This document shows, piece by piece, positions 1 to 10,928 of a stretch of DNA of 64,000 nt. A program made the position numbers and the translations under genes. The notes below the pieces were generated by a model. That model saw only the letters and a program-made list of their open reading frames with translations, was not told where the DNA came from and searched no databases. The stretch spans positions 529,850 to 593,849 of the forward strand of contig VZRZ01002329.1 in the NCBI GenBank assembly GCA_013398175.1. Direction: 5' to 3'. Position 1 is the stretch's first letter. Every line of letters begins with the position of its first letter. The DNA is from Climacteris rufus (taxonomy: Eukaryota; Chordata; Aves; Passeriformes; Climacteridae).

Positions 1-876
1 AACATCAGTAGAGAGACGTCTGGAATGAATCAGACCCTGGTTATTTGTTCTTCTTCTTCTCAGTACATTAGACATGAAGGTGAGAAGCTCAGTTTCTGCT
101 TAATTGCTACTGCCTGAAGAAAAAGAATATACATCATGTCTGCATAGAGAAATACAGATCAGAGTCACTTCTATCACTGTGTCAATGGGGCGTCCCATTA
201 TTGTGCCAGATTCTTGTATTTTCACTGTTTCTAAATACAAGACATATTTGTTTCCCAAAGGAATTACAATTGTTCAGCTCAGATTTGGTTCTGACCAACT
301 TTCACAAACTCTGTTTTCTCTTAAATGTTGTTTTCAAAACAGATATTTAGAGATATGATCAGTGACTCTTCTCTTTGAATGTCATGACTCTCAAACACAA
401 ATATACACATATATATTCCATTTGTTATTAATTGAAAAGCTGTTAAGAGCTCTGCATGTTATTTCTATCCTTCCAATATGTTGCCCTGATTTAAGGAAAA
501 AAACCATGCAAGCAGCATACATCCACAGAATTTCATCAAATCAAGACAGCACAGTTTCTATGGCAACCTAATCTTGATATATATGTGAGTCTTCATTATC
601 TGGTCTCTACTGAGTCTATTATCATTACTGCTGTATAGCAAATGTTGTGATCACTCATTTTTGTTTGGTTTCAGCTGTTTGTTAAAGACAATGTAAGTTA
701 TATTTGACAGAAGCTACTAAAAATCCATTGATCTCAGTCCTTTATTTAGGAATATAAAACCAGTGCAATATTCCTTTTTTTTTTTTAAGGCTGTTGAGTC
801 TCACTATGAATGATGTTCTGTATGACTGTTACTGAAGGAAAAAGGAAAGGGTGAGGGGGATAAAATCAGCACTTAC

Positions 877-955
877 CTGTGGCAGACACATCAGCAGGAC
901 TGCTGTCTAGAGGAGTAATTGGAGATTGCTCTCCCATCTTGACTCCAGTGTCCAT
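877..955 (-). CDS. STXBP4: STXBP4 coding exon 10 (post-PDZ linker)
   Basis: A frame-0 entry gives MDTGVKMGEQSPITPLDSSP then ADVSAT and one base of the next codon before a GTAAGT donor. The acceptor is ctctcatag. Similarity to human is weak, so support is mainly splice sites, phase and position. The next exon is not visible in 1-876. Confidence 0.68.
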
Positions 956-3900
956 CTATGAGAGAAATGAAAAGTCATGAAACACCATCTCTAAAGCAGA
1001 TCACAAGCCAAACTAGAAATACACATTAACGAAAAAAGGGACAGGAAGGAAGACCAGGGGGAGAAAGAAGGGCCTGGGGAGATAAAAAAGAACTCTAGGA
1101 GAAAAAGAAAGGCATGGAGGAGGTGGTGATGGGGAGAAGGAATGGCACTGGAAAAACTCAGATCAGGGCCTCATCAAAACCTTGGGTTTTGAAAATCTTC
1201 ACAGATTAAGATAGCACAGTCTCTCTAGGCAACCTGCTTCAAAGTTTATATCCCTAATAGGAAAGAAAAATGGGCAAGAATTTTAAGTACAAATATAAGA
1301 AGACTTGAGAATCACCTGTTTTGACTTTGTGTTTGACATGGAACATTTTATTCTTCCTCCTTCTAATGCTTTATTTAGCTTTAAAAATACGATAAACTGA
1401 AAATGTTCTCTCAAAAATTGAAATAACAGTTTTAAAATCTTCTGGTTTATGGCCACCATTATTTCTTTACACTAATGGTGAGCTGTATGAAATAGAACAA
1501 TTTCTGCTTAGCCAAAAGAAAGAGGAAAAACCCCACATTCTTCTAAGATTTTTTTAAAAGCAAAAATCTCATCAGCACAGAGCAAGTGTAACTTGTGAGA
1601 TTGCACTGTACTCACAAATATGTAGTAAACAGGAAGTATTTTATCTCTCAATCATATAACTATATATATCTAATTCCAAAACTTTAGAGAAGCAGTAAAG
1701 GATAACTTGATATCTAAGAACATAGTTGATTTGTTTTCTTACCCCAAATCTACTAATTCCTCTCATCAGTGTGGTTTAATCTCCTGTTATACAACATGGT
1801 TTTTCCAAAAGTTTTGATAGTCCAAAGACTTAATGCAGGAAAACAGACAGTCATTTTCTTACTAAAATGGAAACTCAATTACAATTAGGAAAAAACAACC
1901 ATTTGCTCCCTTTATTCTAAGAAGAGTAATGATTATACTCACAGCATCTGGAGTGAATGCTGAAATGAGCTTCCCATGAGGAGATGCAAGAGGACCAAGT
2001 GCTGCAGCCTGGTGCTCTCCATGTGCTACAGAAGGTGTCAAGAGGCTGAAAGGACGTTGCAGAGTCTCTGGGTAACTGGAAATGTTTTTCTTCCTAATAA
2101 AAGCTATCTCCCAAAAATTTTCAAACCTAGAATTAAAATTTTACAAGTTTCAACATATTATATACTATATTATTCATAAGATTATACTTCTGCAAAAATC
2201 ACACATTTCCAAACACTGTGTGTGATTTTATTTAACTATTTTTCTAAGGCAAATACTGTGGGGTTTTTTTTTAAATATTAAAGTATAATTATTTTACAGG
2301 TCTACAAGGTGCATTTCAGTCTTTTCTATGAAATAATATTGCAATTGAATATTAAAATTAATATCCCTCAATTTCCTCTAAGTCCATGACCAGCCATTTG
2401 ACATTTATCTGATCACAAATATCATATATGAAACCATTTTGGAGGGTTGGCTGTCTGACAACAACAGATACCTCATTTTTGTTCTGTTGATTATACTTTT
2501 TGCTTCTTCATAGGAGACACCAATCATTGACTCTTTGTTGATGGACACAAGCTGATCCCCAGGCTTCAATCGCCCATCCTAAAACAACAAATATAAACCC
2601 CAAAGTTTATATTAATTGCTAACACTATAGAAAGAACTCTATAATCACAGGATTTGAACATATTCCTCCAGAGCTGTTAGGACAAGAAATATAAAGAACA
2701 GCTCTGCATTCTGCCTGACAATCTTCCAGAAATAAACAGATAAATGATCAGCAATCACCATCAAAGCAGTCCTTGTAAAAACTCATCAGAGAGAATGGAC
2801 CTCAGAAATTGTGTAAAGAAATGTGGACCCAGATACATATTTCTGTTAAAAAAAAAAAAACAAAAAACCAAGGAAAGGAACAACAGATTTTTCCAGCATC
2901 AACCCATCTGCCTTTAGGAAGCTTCTTAACTCATTAATTCAGCTGTGAGCTGGATTAATTTGTATTTCAAACCCAAATGTGCATGGCACTGCATGGGACT
3001 CGTCAGGCACTCACTGGCCATGTGAAACTTAATGAGGAAACCAGATTGGTCTGTCAGGATTCACCAGCCAAAACCGTGACAGAAATAATATTGTCAACTT
3101 TGTGCTTCTGTTGAATGATATGCAACTCTCTCCCAACACAAGAACATATCACATTTCTGTCCCAGAGACTCCACTTTAAACTTGCTAGGCTAGATTTCTC
3201 ACTAAGGTGGAGCTTTCTTTACTCACATTTTAAAAGAGGCCTCAACAATTTAAATGGAAATTCATGCAATTCACCTGTGGTTACAGACTTAGTTATGACA
3301 TTTGTCTAATGAAACACTCAAATTACACAGAACATTTCTGCTCTGCAGCTCTTAAGAAATCAATCACAAAATCAATCTATGTGAAAAAAACAGTGTACAG
3401 AGGATGATACACAGGAAATAAGTAAAATACCTTTTCAAGATCAGTATAATTGTACCTACTTAACACCCACACACCACGAGTTTGTGTTATTTCAACCCTC
3501 TGGTAGTACTTTACTACCTATTTTTTGGGACTTAGTGTTTTGGTTTTGGTTGAAGTAAAAAGCTGTTGTTTTGCTTTCATCCAGCCTATTCAAAGATATC
3601 CATTTCAATGGTGCCCTCAAGTGGCAGAGGTTTAAAATGTGCTTTCTACTTCAGCTTCCCAAAAAGGACACCAAGAGTGGGAAATTACCTTTATTATTGC
3701 TAATATTGCAACCTACTGAAAATCAATGTCTCAACCTCAGTCTGTTATTAGGTGTGATAGGCTTTAAATTATATGTTCAGGGAGAAAAATGTTTTAGAAG
3801 CCACAACAGAACAGGAGAAAATAAAAGAAGAATGATTACCATTAATCTATTGAAAGAAGTCTTTGAGCAACATTCAGTTTTTATCTTCCAGCTTGTATTT

Positions 3901-6900
3901 TACAAAAATTCAGTAACAAATAGTTATGAACTGTGTGGGGACAAAACTCATTGCTTGTGGAATGAGCTCATCCCCTCTTGCTTGACCAGAGGCAAAAGCT
4001 AGTTATCTACACTTCAAAATAATCATAAAGACTCAGGGTGCCAGAGGACACACTTGGATAAACAGTTCTGTGTACCTAAACCAGGCATTTACGTTATTTA
4101 TTTACTTTTTACACTGACAAATCCTCCTGATTTCCATATGGCATTTGTCATAAATTAAACCAGTAATCAACATCAATTCACACATTTTATAGCCTGCACT
4201 TCCAGAATATATTTTTCTAATTTGCCTACACAGTGATTTTCTACTGCAAGGATCCATCTAAATTAAGTATCAGGGAAACATTTTTTGAATGTCCAAGTAA
4301 AAAAAAAAAAGAGGTGCAATATGTAGCTCTGTCCCACCCTTCCTGATTTACCTTCCATCATGCAATCTCTTACAGAAGTTGATTTTGTACTCTCTGATGC
4401 ATAAACTGAGGAATAAGATCCTCATTTACCTCAAATGAACTTATGAATAATTTTCACTACCCTGTAACCCTGCTACAGTTCAGTGAGATAATTCTGTTTA
4501 AAGAGACACCAAGGAGAAACACAAACACATTTTGTATTTAAAATATGATTGTAGATGTAACATACCAAAGCAGGTACTAAATTAAGACAAAAATACAGGT
4601 GTCTGAAGGGGAAGGAAGGGGAAAAAAGGTCTTTACCTTATGGCAATCACCACCAGGAATAATTTCTTGAATATATACCAAAGGTCCTTCATTTCTGTTA
4701 ATTCCTCCCACAATATTCAAACCTAGGCTTGTTCCTTTGCAAACAGAGATAATTTGAAATGCACTATCACTAGAGATAAAAAGAGAAAGAAAAGGAGAAT
4801 TACTTCACAGTAATAGATCTTCAATAAAGACTTAAGCAACAGATTATCTTACTGATTCTGCAAATATGTATTACAGCAACAAATAGAAATAGTGGACATT
4901 TAATCTCAGTGTTTAATCTAAGATTTTGCCTATTTATTCCAAAATCAGCAAATTCAGGTGTTACTTCTGGCAATTACAAAAAAAAATTGATACTCTATTT
5001 CACAAGGCTAAAAACTTCTCTCTACTCTATATATCCAAGGCTTATGGGAGTACCTGGGTACACATAAACCAGAAACATTAAAACATTAGAAGACACTAAA
5101 AAATCCACCTGATTAATCTACTTCTACCACATAAACAGTAAATAAATAGAAAAATATTTACAACTGAGAGTTTGCTGTATCAATGTATTATAACTTACAG
5201 GATTAAAAGCTAAAAAATAGAACCAAAGTTTAACACTTAGTGTTCAATCCAAATTTTCCTGAACAGACAAATACAGCATTTTTCTGCAGCTCACACATGA
5301 GAGTTAGAGTCAATTTTGGAGATTACTTTGCAATCTTTGGGGATGGTGCTGAGACAGAATTATTTTTGCTGCTGGTGGTGGTGGTATTATCCTTTGGATG
5401 CAGCTGAGGACTCTGTGACCTTGAGGATGACCCAGAAGAAAGGCTGTCTGTAGATTTTGCTTCAAAAAAAGAAATAATAAGAAATAAAACACACATTTGG
5501 GAGAAAACCACAAAATTTCAGGTCATAGAAGTAAGCTCAGTAGGGCTATTTTCATGTTAGAAAACAGACAAAGTAAGCAATCAGACAACCAAAAAAGTCT
5601 ACACAGTTAAGAACTGAGAGGCACCCAGGGTCCCAGGAATAATTCTTTAAAACATAACAAGTGATGATTTTTTTCAAATTGGGTGCAAAATACAAAATCT
5701 CAACTGACTAATCTGCCATGCTATATAAAGGCATCTTAATTAGGCAGCACTTCCAGAAAGGTTAGAATTTATGGTGCTCTAGCTCAAATTTTTATTAATA
5801 TCTTGCAGCACATTTCAGCTACAAACACCAAAAACTTTCAGCATCAATCATTCATTAAAATTGCTGAAAGTAGATGGCAGTATATTTATTTTAAGAGTTG
5901 GAGAATCTGACACACAAACCCCTCAAGGTGCATGTTTAGACTACATGTGTGTTTTGGCTGACTTTCAATCACTTCCTCCAACATCCCTCCCCTCAAATTA
6001 GGAATTTTAAGTGCAAGTTTCTACTGCACCCAAGGTTGACTTCTGTCCCCCAGGATTGTGCCAGGCTGGGCAGTGATCTCTCACCAGATAATAGATGTGT
6101 TGGAGAAGTTCCTGCAGAGCTGGTGTCACTGTGAGAGCCATACTTATCCATCAGGTCATGAAATTCTTTCCTGTGGCAATAAAAAGATCCTCTTTGTCAG
6201 GATTGGGTGTGAATGGACCCTGTGGAACCTGCACTGCTTGTACTGAACAGCTGCCCCTCCTCAGAGAAGGAAGCTCAACCTCAACTAAAACAGGAAAACC
6301 CCAGCAAATGGTCAGAAAAGACAAGAAAAACAATGTAATACAGGATAAAGATGGAAAAAAAGCAGACTATGGATGAAATGGACTATTGGTAGAAAAGATT
6401 AATTATTACTTCTCTCTACTTTGGATTGCTAAACTTTAAAAAGTTGTAATCCAAGTCAACTACAGACAGTAAGACAGTGTTATGAACGAGGTCCATAACA
6501 TGTTATTTCTACTAGAGGGAATCAGATTATACACCTATAGTATACTCAAGTTCTAAAGAATGCTTTCAGTTCAACTATACTGAACAAGAACCCAGAAGAG
6601 ACTGGCAAACAAAGACATGGCACATCAAAAAACAAGAGGATATGAGAAATATTTATTAATTACTCAGTAATGAGTAAACCAGAAGCAAATTCCTAACTTC
6701 TATTTAGTTTTTTTCAGAAATTTGTAGTCTATTTCATCAGAGGTAAATATCACTAAATATTAAATATTGTCTGTGTTTAGGCTTTGCTTATCTTTTTAAT
6801 TAAGAAATTTTTTCAAAAAGCCCCAGCAGATGAAATAGAAGGCAATTCTGGGTCAGGTGCACTACTGAAAATACTACTACTTCTAAAACCCAAAAGCAGA

Positions 6901-9900
6901 AGTACTTTGCAGGCACCAATCACACTGTAACAGGCTGGCAAAGATGTACATCTTGTATTACAGGCATTAAAGAGAAAACAAAAACAGTTGATTCATCTGA
7001 TATTGAATCCAGCCTAATTAAAAAGTTTAAAATTTGAGCTCTGATTACCTCAGTGACAACTGATTTAAAAGATATAAATCTAGAAGTCTAGAAGTCAGAA
7101 GCATCAGCAAATTAATATTACAGAATTAGACAGAGAGAAAATAAATTAACTTATTGCAGGGAGAATAATTCCCAGGTACTTCTAGTGATTGCAGAAGGTT
7201 TTTGAAAGCTGCTGGATGCACATTCTAAAAAAAATGGAAAAAATTATTGTACTAAGGGTGGCCCAGGGTACACACATAAACAGTGGAGCACAAATCAAAT
7301 AATCTTTAAGCACAGAATGTAACAAGAAATGAATTCACAGGTGTCTGGTGAGGGGCTGGATGGAGTGGCATATTCTGCCCAGCCCCATGGAGTGGTTAAA
7401 GGACTGATGGATTTTAATTATTCAAGGAGTTTAGAGGAACTAGGCCAGTATGCTTTAGATAAAAGCAGATTAAGGGTGGACCTCACATATCTAGGCAGTC
7501 TGAAAAAAGGACAGATCAGAGGCTACAGAGTGATTTAGAGGTCTGTCAAATACAAAAAAATAAAGGAACAGAAAGAGGGAGCTTAAATCGGACAAAAGGC
7601 TAAAGGAATTTAGAGAAAAATCCTTTATGGGGAGATTACTCTGTAAGTGGAACATCCCAGGAAAGGCAAATAACAGCAGATACTCTTGCAATGCTTATCA
7701 AAAATAGTTACATAACAGCTGTTTTCTCTGGAGATTTTAGTCAAAAGGGGATACAGACCTGGATTGTCACATTTCCAATGATTCTCTGCCAATATTGGTT
7801 TATATGCTTAACTTTCAACAGTGAGGTTAAAGCAATATTTAACATAAATGTCCTTATAATGGATACATTTTGGACTATCTGCTGCAGTGAACAGTTTAAC
7901 CCACTTACCCAAACTATTCAAAGCTCATTAGAGACTGAAAAGCAAACTTCTGAGGGGAAACAACAACTAAATCTGCCCTTTTCTCAGAAGGCAAGACCAG
8001 TTTAAATAGTGCAGTTTTGTGATACTGGAGCTCTAATGAAGTCCTAAGTTTTCACTATTTTAAAATGTGAGAAGCATTTAAAAAACTATCACAGCAGATA
8101 ATTTTTAATGGTATTAGCTGTGAAGATTACATTACAAACCTTCTCTTTAAATTGAAATTGGCCTGAGCTTGCTACTTGAAGTGATGCAAGTGATCCCAGA
8201 ATGAATTGGTACCAAATGCCACACAGACAAATGTGACATGTGGTGCAATTCTGCAATTAAAACTAATCTGAAAGAAAAACACATTCAAGCCACCCATCCA
8301 CCCTGAGATATGGCACTGGTTTTTTATTAGTTTTGAGGTTAAAATAAATTTTCTCTTACTTTGCTTCTTCATCTCTAGCAACAAGCAGAGACATGTGATT
8401 AGAGGCTGATGCTGTTCTCAAGATGTCAACAGCCCTAGAAGTGGGGAGAAAAAGGCCAAATAAATATACCAGGGGGCTCTCAAGAAGTGCATGGTGAATA
8501 ATGCTAGAAGAGCAGGAAAATGGACAACTTCCTAAGGTAGTTAATAATTTTCACTGTCAGATATAGAGAAAGGAACTTGCCAGCAGCACAACCCAAACTG
8601 GGGAACAAGCAAAAGGCAGACTGTGGTGCATCTGCTGACAGCATAAAGTGGGACTGACCTCTCCTTCCCTTTTCTGTTGTCCCCATCTCTCCTTGGTCCA
8701 TCCTGCTGCCTTCCTGGGCCTCCTCCACACCAGACCAAAGCTACAGCTCAGGTGTGCCTGGCTCAGGATTTCCCTCAGCAATACACATCAAAATTTTTCT
8801 TTGAATTTTCCATCTCCAGCACCAAGTTGTCCTGTTCTCTAGTGATCCAACTACAGAAACCATCAACAGATTTTTCTTTCCCCTTCATTATGCCATTACC
8901 TGATTGCTGCACAATTTACATTCACCAGTAATGGACCAGTAGATAGTTATAAAAATATTTTAACAGCTTCTACTACTATTTTCACACACACTCTATAACC
9001 TATATCATTAAGAAACCAGCTTATTCTGGTGTTATAAAAGCATACAAAGTCCTTCACTTTTCCACAACAATTTTGCTGAATTAGATTTACAGGATAAATT
9101 GCTTGCCAGCTGAACCCCAAAGACCTCAGGGGAGTTCTGCTCTTTCAGTCAGTCATTGACAATGTCCAAAATAATCCACAGACAACATTCCAAGCTCTAA
9201 TAAACATTCAGTAATCACTACAAATCACAACATACCTTTCATTTGTTACTCCAATCAAGTTTTCTCCATTGACATCTAAAATTAGGTCACCAGTGAGCAA
9301 ACGGCCTTGTAATGAAATCAACAGGAATTCATGAATCAACAGGAAAATGGTGAACATTTTATAACATGGTATTAAAGCAGGACTTTTTCTTTCAATTTTA
9401 TGTGACCTAATGCAATAAACAACTTTATGACTCTTGGCATCTGATCCTAAGACAGGTTATTGTGATAAGACTAGTAACTATAAATCAGTCTTGTTAACAA
9501 CAGAATAGCCACTGAAAATAAGTGTTATTTACCTATTTATATTATTTACACACAGCACAAATATTTGTGAGACTGGAATTTTTATTTCACAGTTGTGGAA
9601 TCAACTTTTATTTGAATCTTGCTTTTATCATTAATGTAAGTTAGCATATCTAGATATATTATTGTTTTATACATTAATAAAGTAATCTAAAAGTCATTTT
9701 ACAATCAATTCTATTTTTTTAACCTCTTGAAAATCTCAAGTTTAGGAACTTGCAGTTGGTTCAGATTACTTTAAATGATCATTCTGCACAAGAGCAGATG
9801 GAATCTCAAAAAAACCCATAAAGAGACCTAGGACAGAAGCCTGTAGCTTAATTATTGCGAACTCTAATTAGTATAGTTTCTTGTTTCCACACTGATCTTA

Positions 9901-10617
9901 ATCACCAACCACCATTAAAAAAATTGTAATAAAACTTATCAGAACTAATTAAACATACTAGCTCTATACAGGAAACAGCACTCTCATACCTTATGAATTA
10001 AAAGGGATTCAACATCTCAACCCTTACTCAACAGTGCTGAAAGTTGATAATTGCCTTCACCAGCCATATCTAGATTTGAACACATTTTCAAGATCTGAAT
10101 GTATTAAAATCTTTTCCCACAAAGGATCCAAGTTTCATTTCTCTACCTTAAAGTAAGCCAAAACTTCATGGATCCTGACTAAACCATATCCTTGCTCACA
10201 AAGTAAAATACAGACTTCTTTGACAGCTTTTTTATACGGTGTGTTTGAAACAAAACTTAAAATTACTTACTATCTACAGCAGCAACCCCTCCAGGCAGAA
10301 TTCTCTTGATGAAAATCCCATAATCTTCTGCTGTTTGTGCCCGATAACCTCCGATAATTTTAACTCCTGCAGAACAAACAAAAAGAAAAAAGTGAGAAAT
10401 TGGTTATTCCACCTACTCTGCTAAATGTATTTATAGGCAAATCCATGAAAGCCATATCAACTTTAGTGATGCCAGTGTGAGCTGGCAAAGCTCACCAGGT
10501 GTTTTTAGGCTGGGTTTACCCTGAGTAACAGAATGTGCAGCCTCAGTTACCTAATCCATTCTGGCAATCAGAGAAGGAGATGCGGTGAACAGCTCGATTG
10601 ATTCCATAAGGGCCCAT
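877..10617 (-). CDS. STXBP4: STXBP4 (syntaxin-binding protein 4, Synip), 5' coding part, two PDZ domains
   Basis: STXBP4 is a cytosolic scaffold that binds syntaxin-4 and, in mammals, restrains GLUT4 vesicle docking; the human protein has a PDZ domain, coiled coils and a C-terminal WW domain. I joined ten minus-strand exons: 10551-10617, 10271-10366, 9236-9305, 8360-8434, 6085-6170, 5327-5459, 4637-4769, 2472-2578, 1943-2126 and 877-955. Every junction is GT-AG and phases agree, giving 343 residues that run off the window. PDZ1 spans about residues 8-99 (loop GLGVKIIGG); a Ser/Thr-rich linker covers 103-175; PDZ2 spans about 177-265 (loop SLGLNIVGG, then GRLKPGDQLVSVNKESMIGV), matching human STXBP4 closely. 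The coiled coil and WW exons must lie beyond position 1. PDZ1 has no counterpart in the human reference protein I remember. Identity is secure from PDZ2 and synteny with COX11 and TOM1L1; the start codon is inferred. Confidence 0.9.
1943..2126 (-). CDS. STXBP4: STXBP4 coding exon 9 (end of PDZ2 and linker)
   Basis: It begins FENFWEIAFIRKKN, the last strand of the PDZ domain (human has WEIAFIRQK), and continues with a low-complexity Pro/Ser/Ala linker ending SAFTPDA. There are 61 full codons. The donor is GTGAGT and the acceptor ttaattctag. The linker has diverged from the human one, as expected for disordered sequence. Confidence 0.88.
2472..2578 (-). CDS. STXBP4: STXBP4 coding exon 8 (PDZ2, second half)
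   Basis: It encodes DGRLKPGDQLVSVNKESMIG then VSYEEAKSIINRTKM, matching the human PDZ domain almost residue for residue. The acceptor is tttgttgttttag and the donor GTATCT; the exon leaves two bases that form Arg with the next exon. Confidence 0.93.
4637..4769 (-). CDS. STXBP4: STXBP4 coding exon 7 (PDZ2, first half)
   Basis: It encodes DSAFQIISVCKGTSLGLNIV and then GGINRNEGPLVYIQEIIPGG followed by DCHK. The second block is essentially identical to human STXBP4. The acceptor is tttttatctctag and the donor GTAAAG, with 44 full codons after one split base. Confidence 0.93.
5327..5459 (-). CDS. STXBP4: STXBP4 coding exon 6 (Ser/Thr-rich linker; aligns with the human N-terminus)
   Basis: It contains KSTDSLSSGSSSRSQSPQLH, then a Thr/Ser tract and KNNSVSAPSPKIA. 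Its last two bases join the next exon as Asn, then DSAFQ. The tail SKNNSVSAPSPKIANDSAFQ lines up with the first 20 or so residues of human STXBP4 as I recall them, so the human start seems to lie inside the equivalent of this exon. The acceptor is tttttttgaag and the donor GTAATC, which is weak at +4 to +6. Confidence 0.76.
6085..6170 (-). CDS. STXBP4: STXBP4 coding exon 5 (inter-PDZ linker)
   Basis: The acceptor attgccacag and donor GTGAGA bound 28 codons beginning KEFHDLMDKYGSHSDTSSAG. The exon follows the PDZ1 end as DEEAKKEFHDLMDKYG. Phase fits on both sides. The stretch looks like a short amphipathic helix followed by Ser/Thr-rich disordered sequence. Confidence 0.78.
8360..8434 (-). CDS. 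STXBP4: STXBP4 coding exon 4 (end of PDZ1)
   Basis: It encodes AVDILRTASASNHMSLLVAR then DEEA, the alpha-B helix and last beta strand of a PDZ domain (R-A-V-x-I-L-R-x-A-x-x pattern). The acceptor is cccacttctag and the donor GTAAGA. It leaves two bases of a Lys codon, which the next exon completes. Confidence 0.82.
9236..9305 (-). CDS. STXBP4: STXBP4 coding exon 3 (PDZ1, GDLILDVNGENL strand)
   Basis: It encodes RLLTGDLILDVNGENLIGVT followed by NE, the G-D-x-I-L-x-V-N-G signature found in nearly all PDZ domains. The split codon at the upstream junction makes Ser, giving AVDSRLLTGD where most PDZ domains have DGRL. The acceptor is ttacaag and the donor GTATGT. Confidence 0.82.
10271..10366 (-). 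CDS. STXBP4: STXBP4 coding exon 2 (PDZ1 core)
   Basis: The exon completes the carboxylate-binding loop GLGVKIIGG and continues through YGIFIKRILPGGVAAVD, the typical PDZ beta-B/beta-C region. It has a strong ctgcag acceptor and a GTAAGT donor. It enters with two bases of a codon and leaves with one (31 full codons). The upstream intron is only 184 bp. Confidence 0.82.
10551..10617 (-). CDS. STXBP4: STXBP4 coding exon 1 (start codon, start of PDZ1)
   Basis: The exon runs from the acceptor ttgttccttag (first exon base 10624) to a GTAACT donor. It reads MGPYGINRAVHRISFSDCQN, then GL plus the first base of Gly. The ATG at 10617-10615 has A at -3 and G at +4. If the CpG-island exon ending at 19718 is spliced directly to it, the upstream reading frame meets a TGA near 19800 before any other ATG, which supports this start. 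An extra undetected 5' exon would change this. Confidence 0.72.
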
Positions 10618-10896
10618 AATAGTCCTAAGGAACAAAACAAAAGTCATGAAATTAAAGAAATGTAGGTAGAGCTATGTTAATATAAAAGAAATTACAGTGA
10701 CCACATTTTTAACACAAACCAAAACCAGCTTTCTCCACTGATAACTTCACATTGTTTGATACCTCTGTGCCCTCCGTTCCCAACCAAAAATCAATCTCCT
10801 CATCATAAATATCAGGTGGAAAGATACAATAAATATACATAGTTTACTTCCTTTCCCCCTCAAAGCATTTCAGGCTGAACTGTGAATCCCATTTTG

Positions 10897-10928
10897 TTTA
10901 TAATAAAAGTGATTTATAATAAAAGTGA
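10897..10928. repeat. Perfect 16-bp tandem duplication
   Basis: Two identical head-to-tail copies of tttataataaaagtga, followed by a degenerate third copy up to about 10940. It is AT-rich and lies inside STXBP4 intron 1. Confidence 0.85.

Larger units (their letters stand above)
956..10550 (-). other. STXBP4 introns between coding exons
   Basis: Reading upward in coordinate, the introns are 956-1942, 2127-2471, 2579-4636, 4770-5326, 5460-6084, 6171-8359, 8435-9235, 9306-10270 and 10367-10550. They are AT-rich and contain no repeat family I recognise. The 876 bases below the last exon start the next intron; I see no further exon there. Confidence 0.6.

Noticed and set aside
3571..4002. 143-codon plus-strand open frame
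   Set aside because: It lies wholly within an STXBP4 intron, has no domain, and no splice or promoter context supports it.
7165..7225. Possible extra STXBP4 exon on the minus strand (NVHPAAFKNLLQSLEVPGNY)
   Set aside because: It has an acceptor-like tttttttag, but including it breaks phase between the exons at 8360 and 6170, which join perfectly without it. A stop appears in the required frame.
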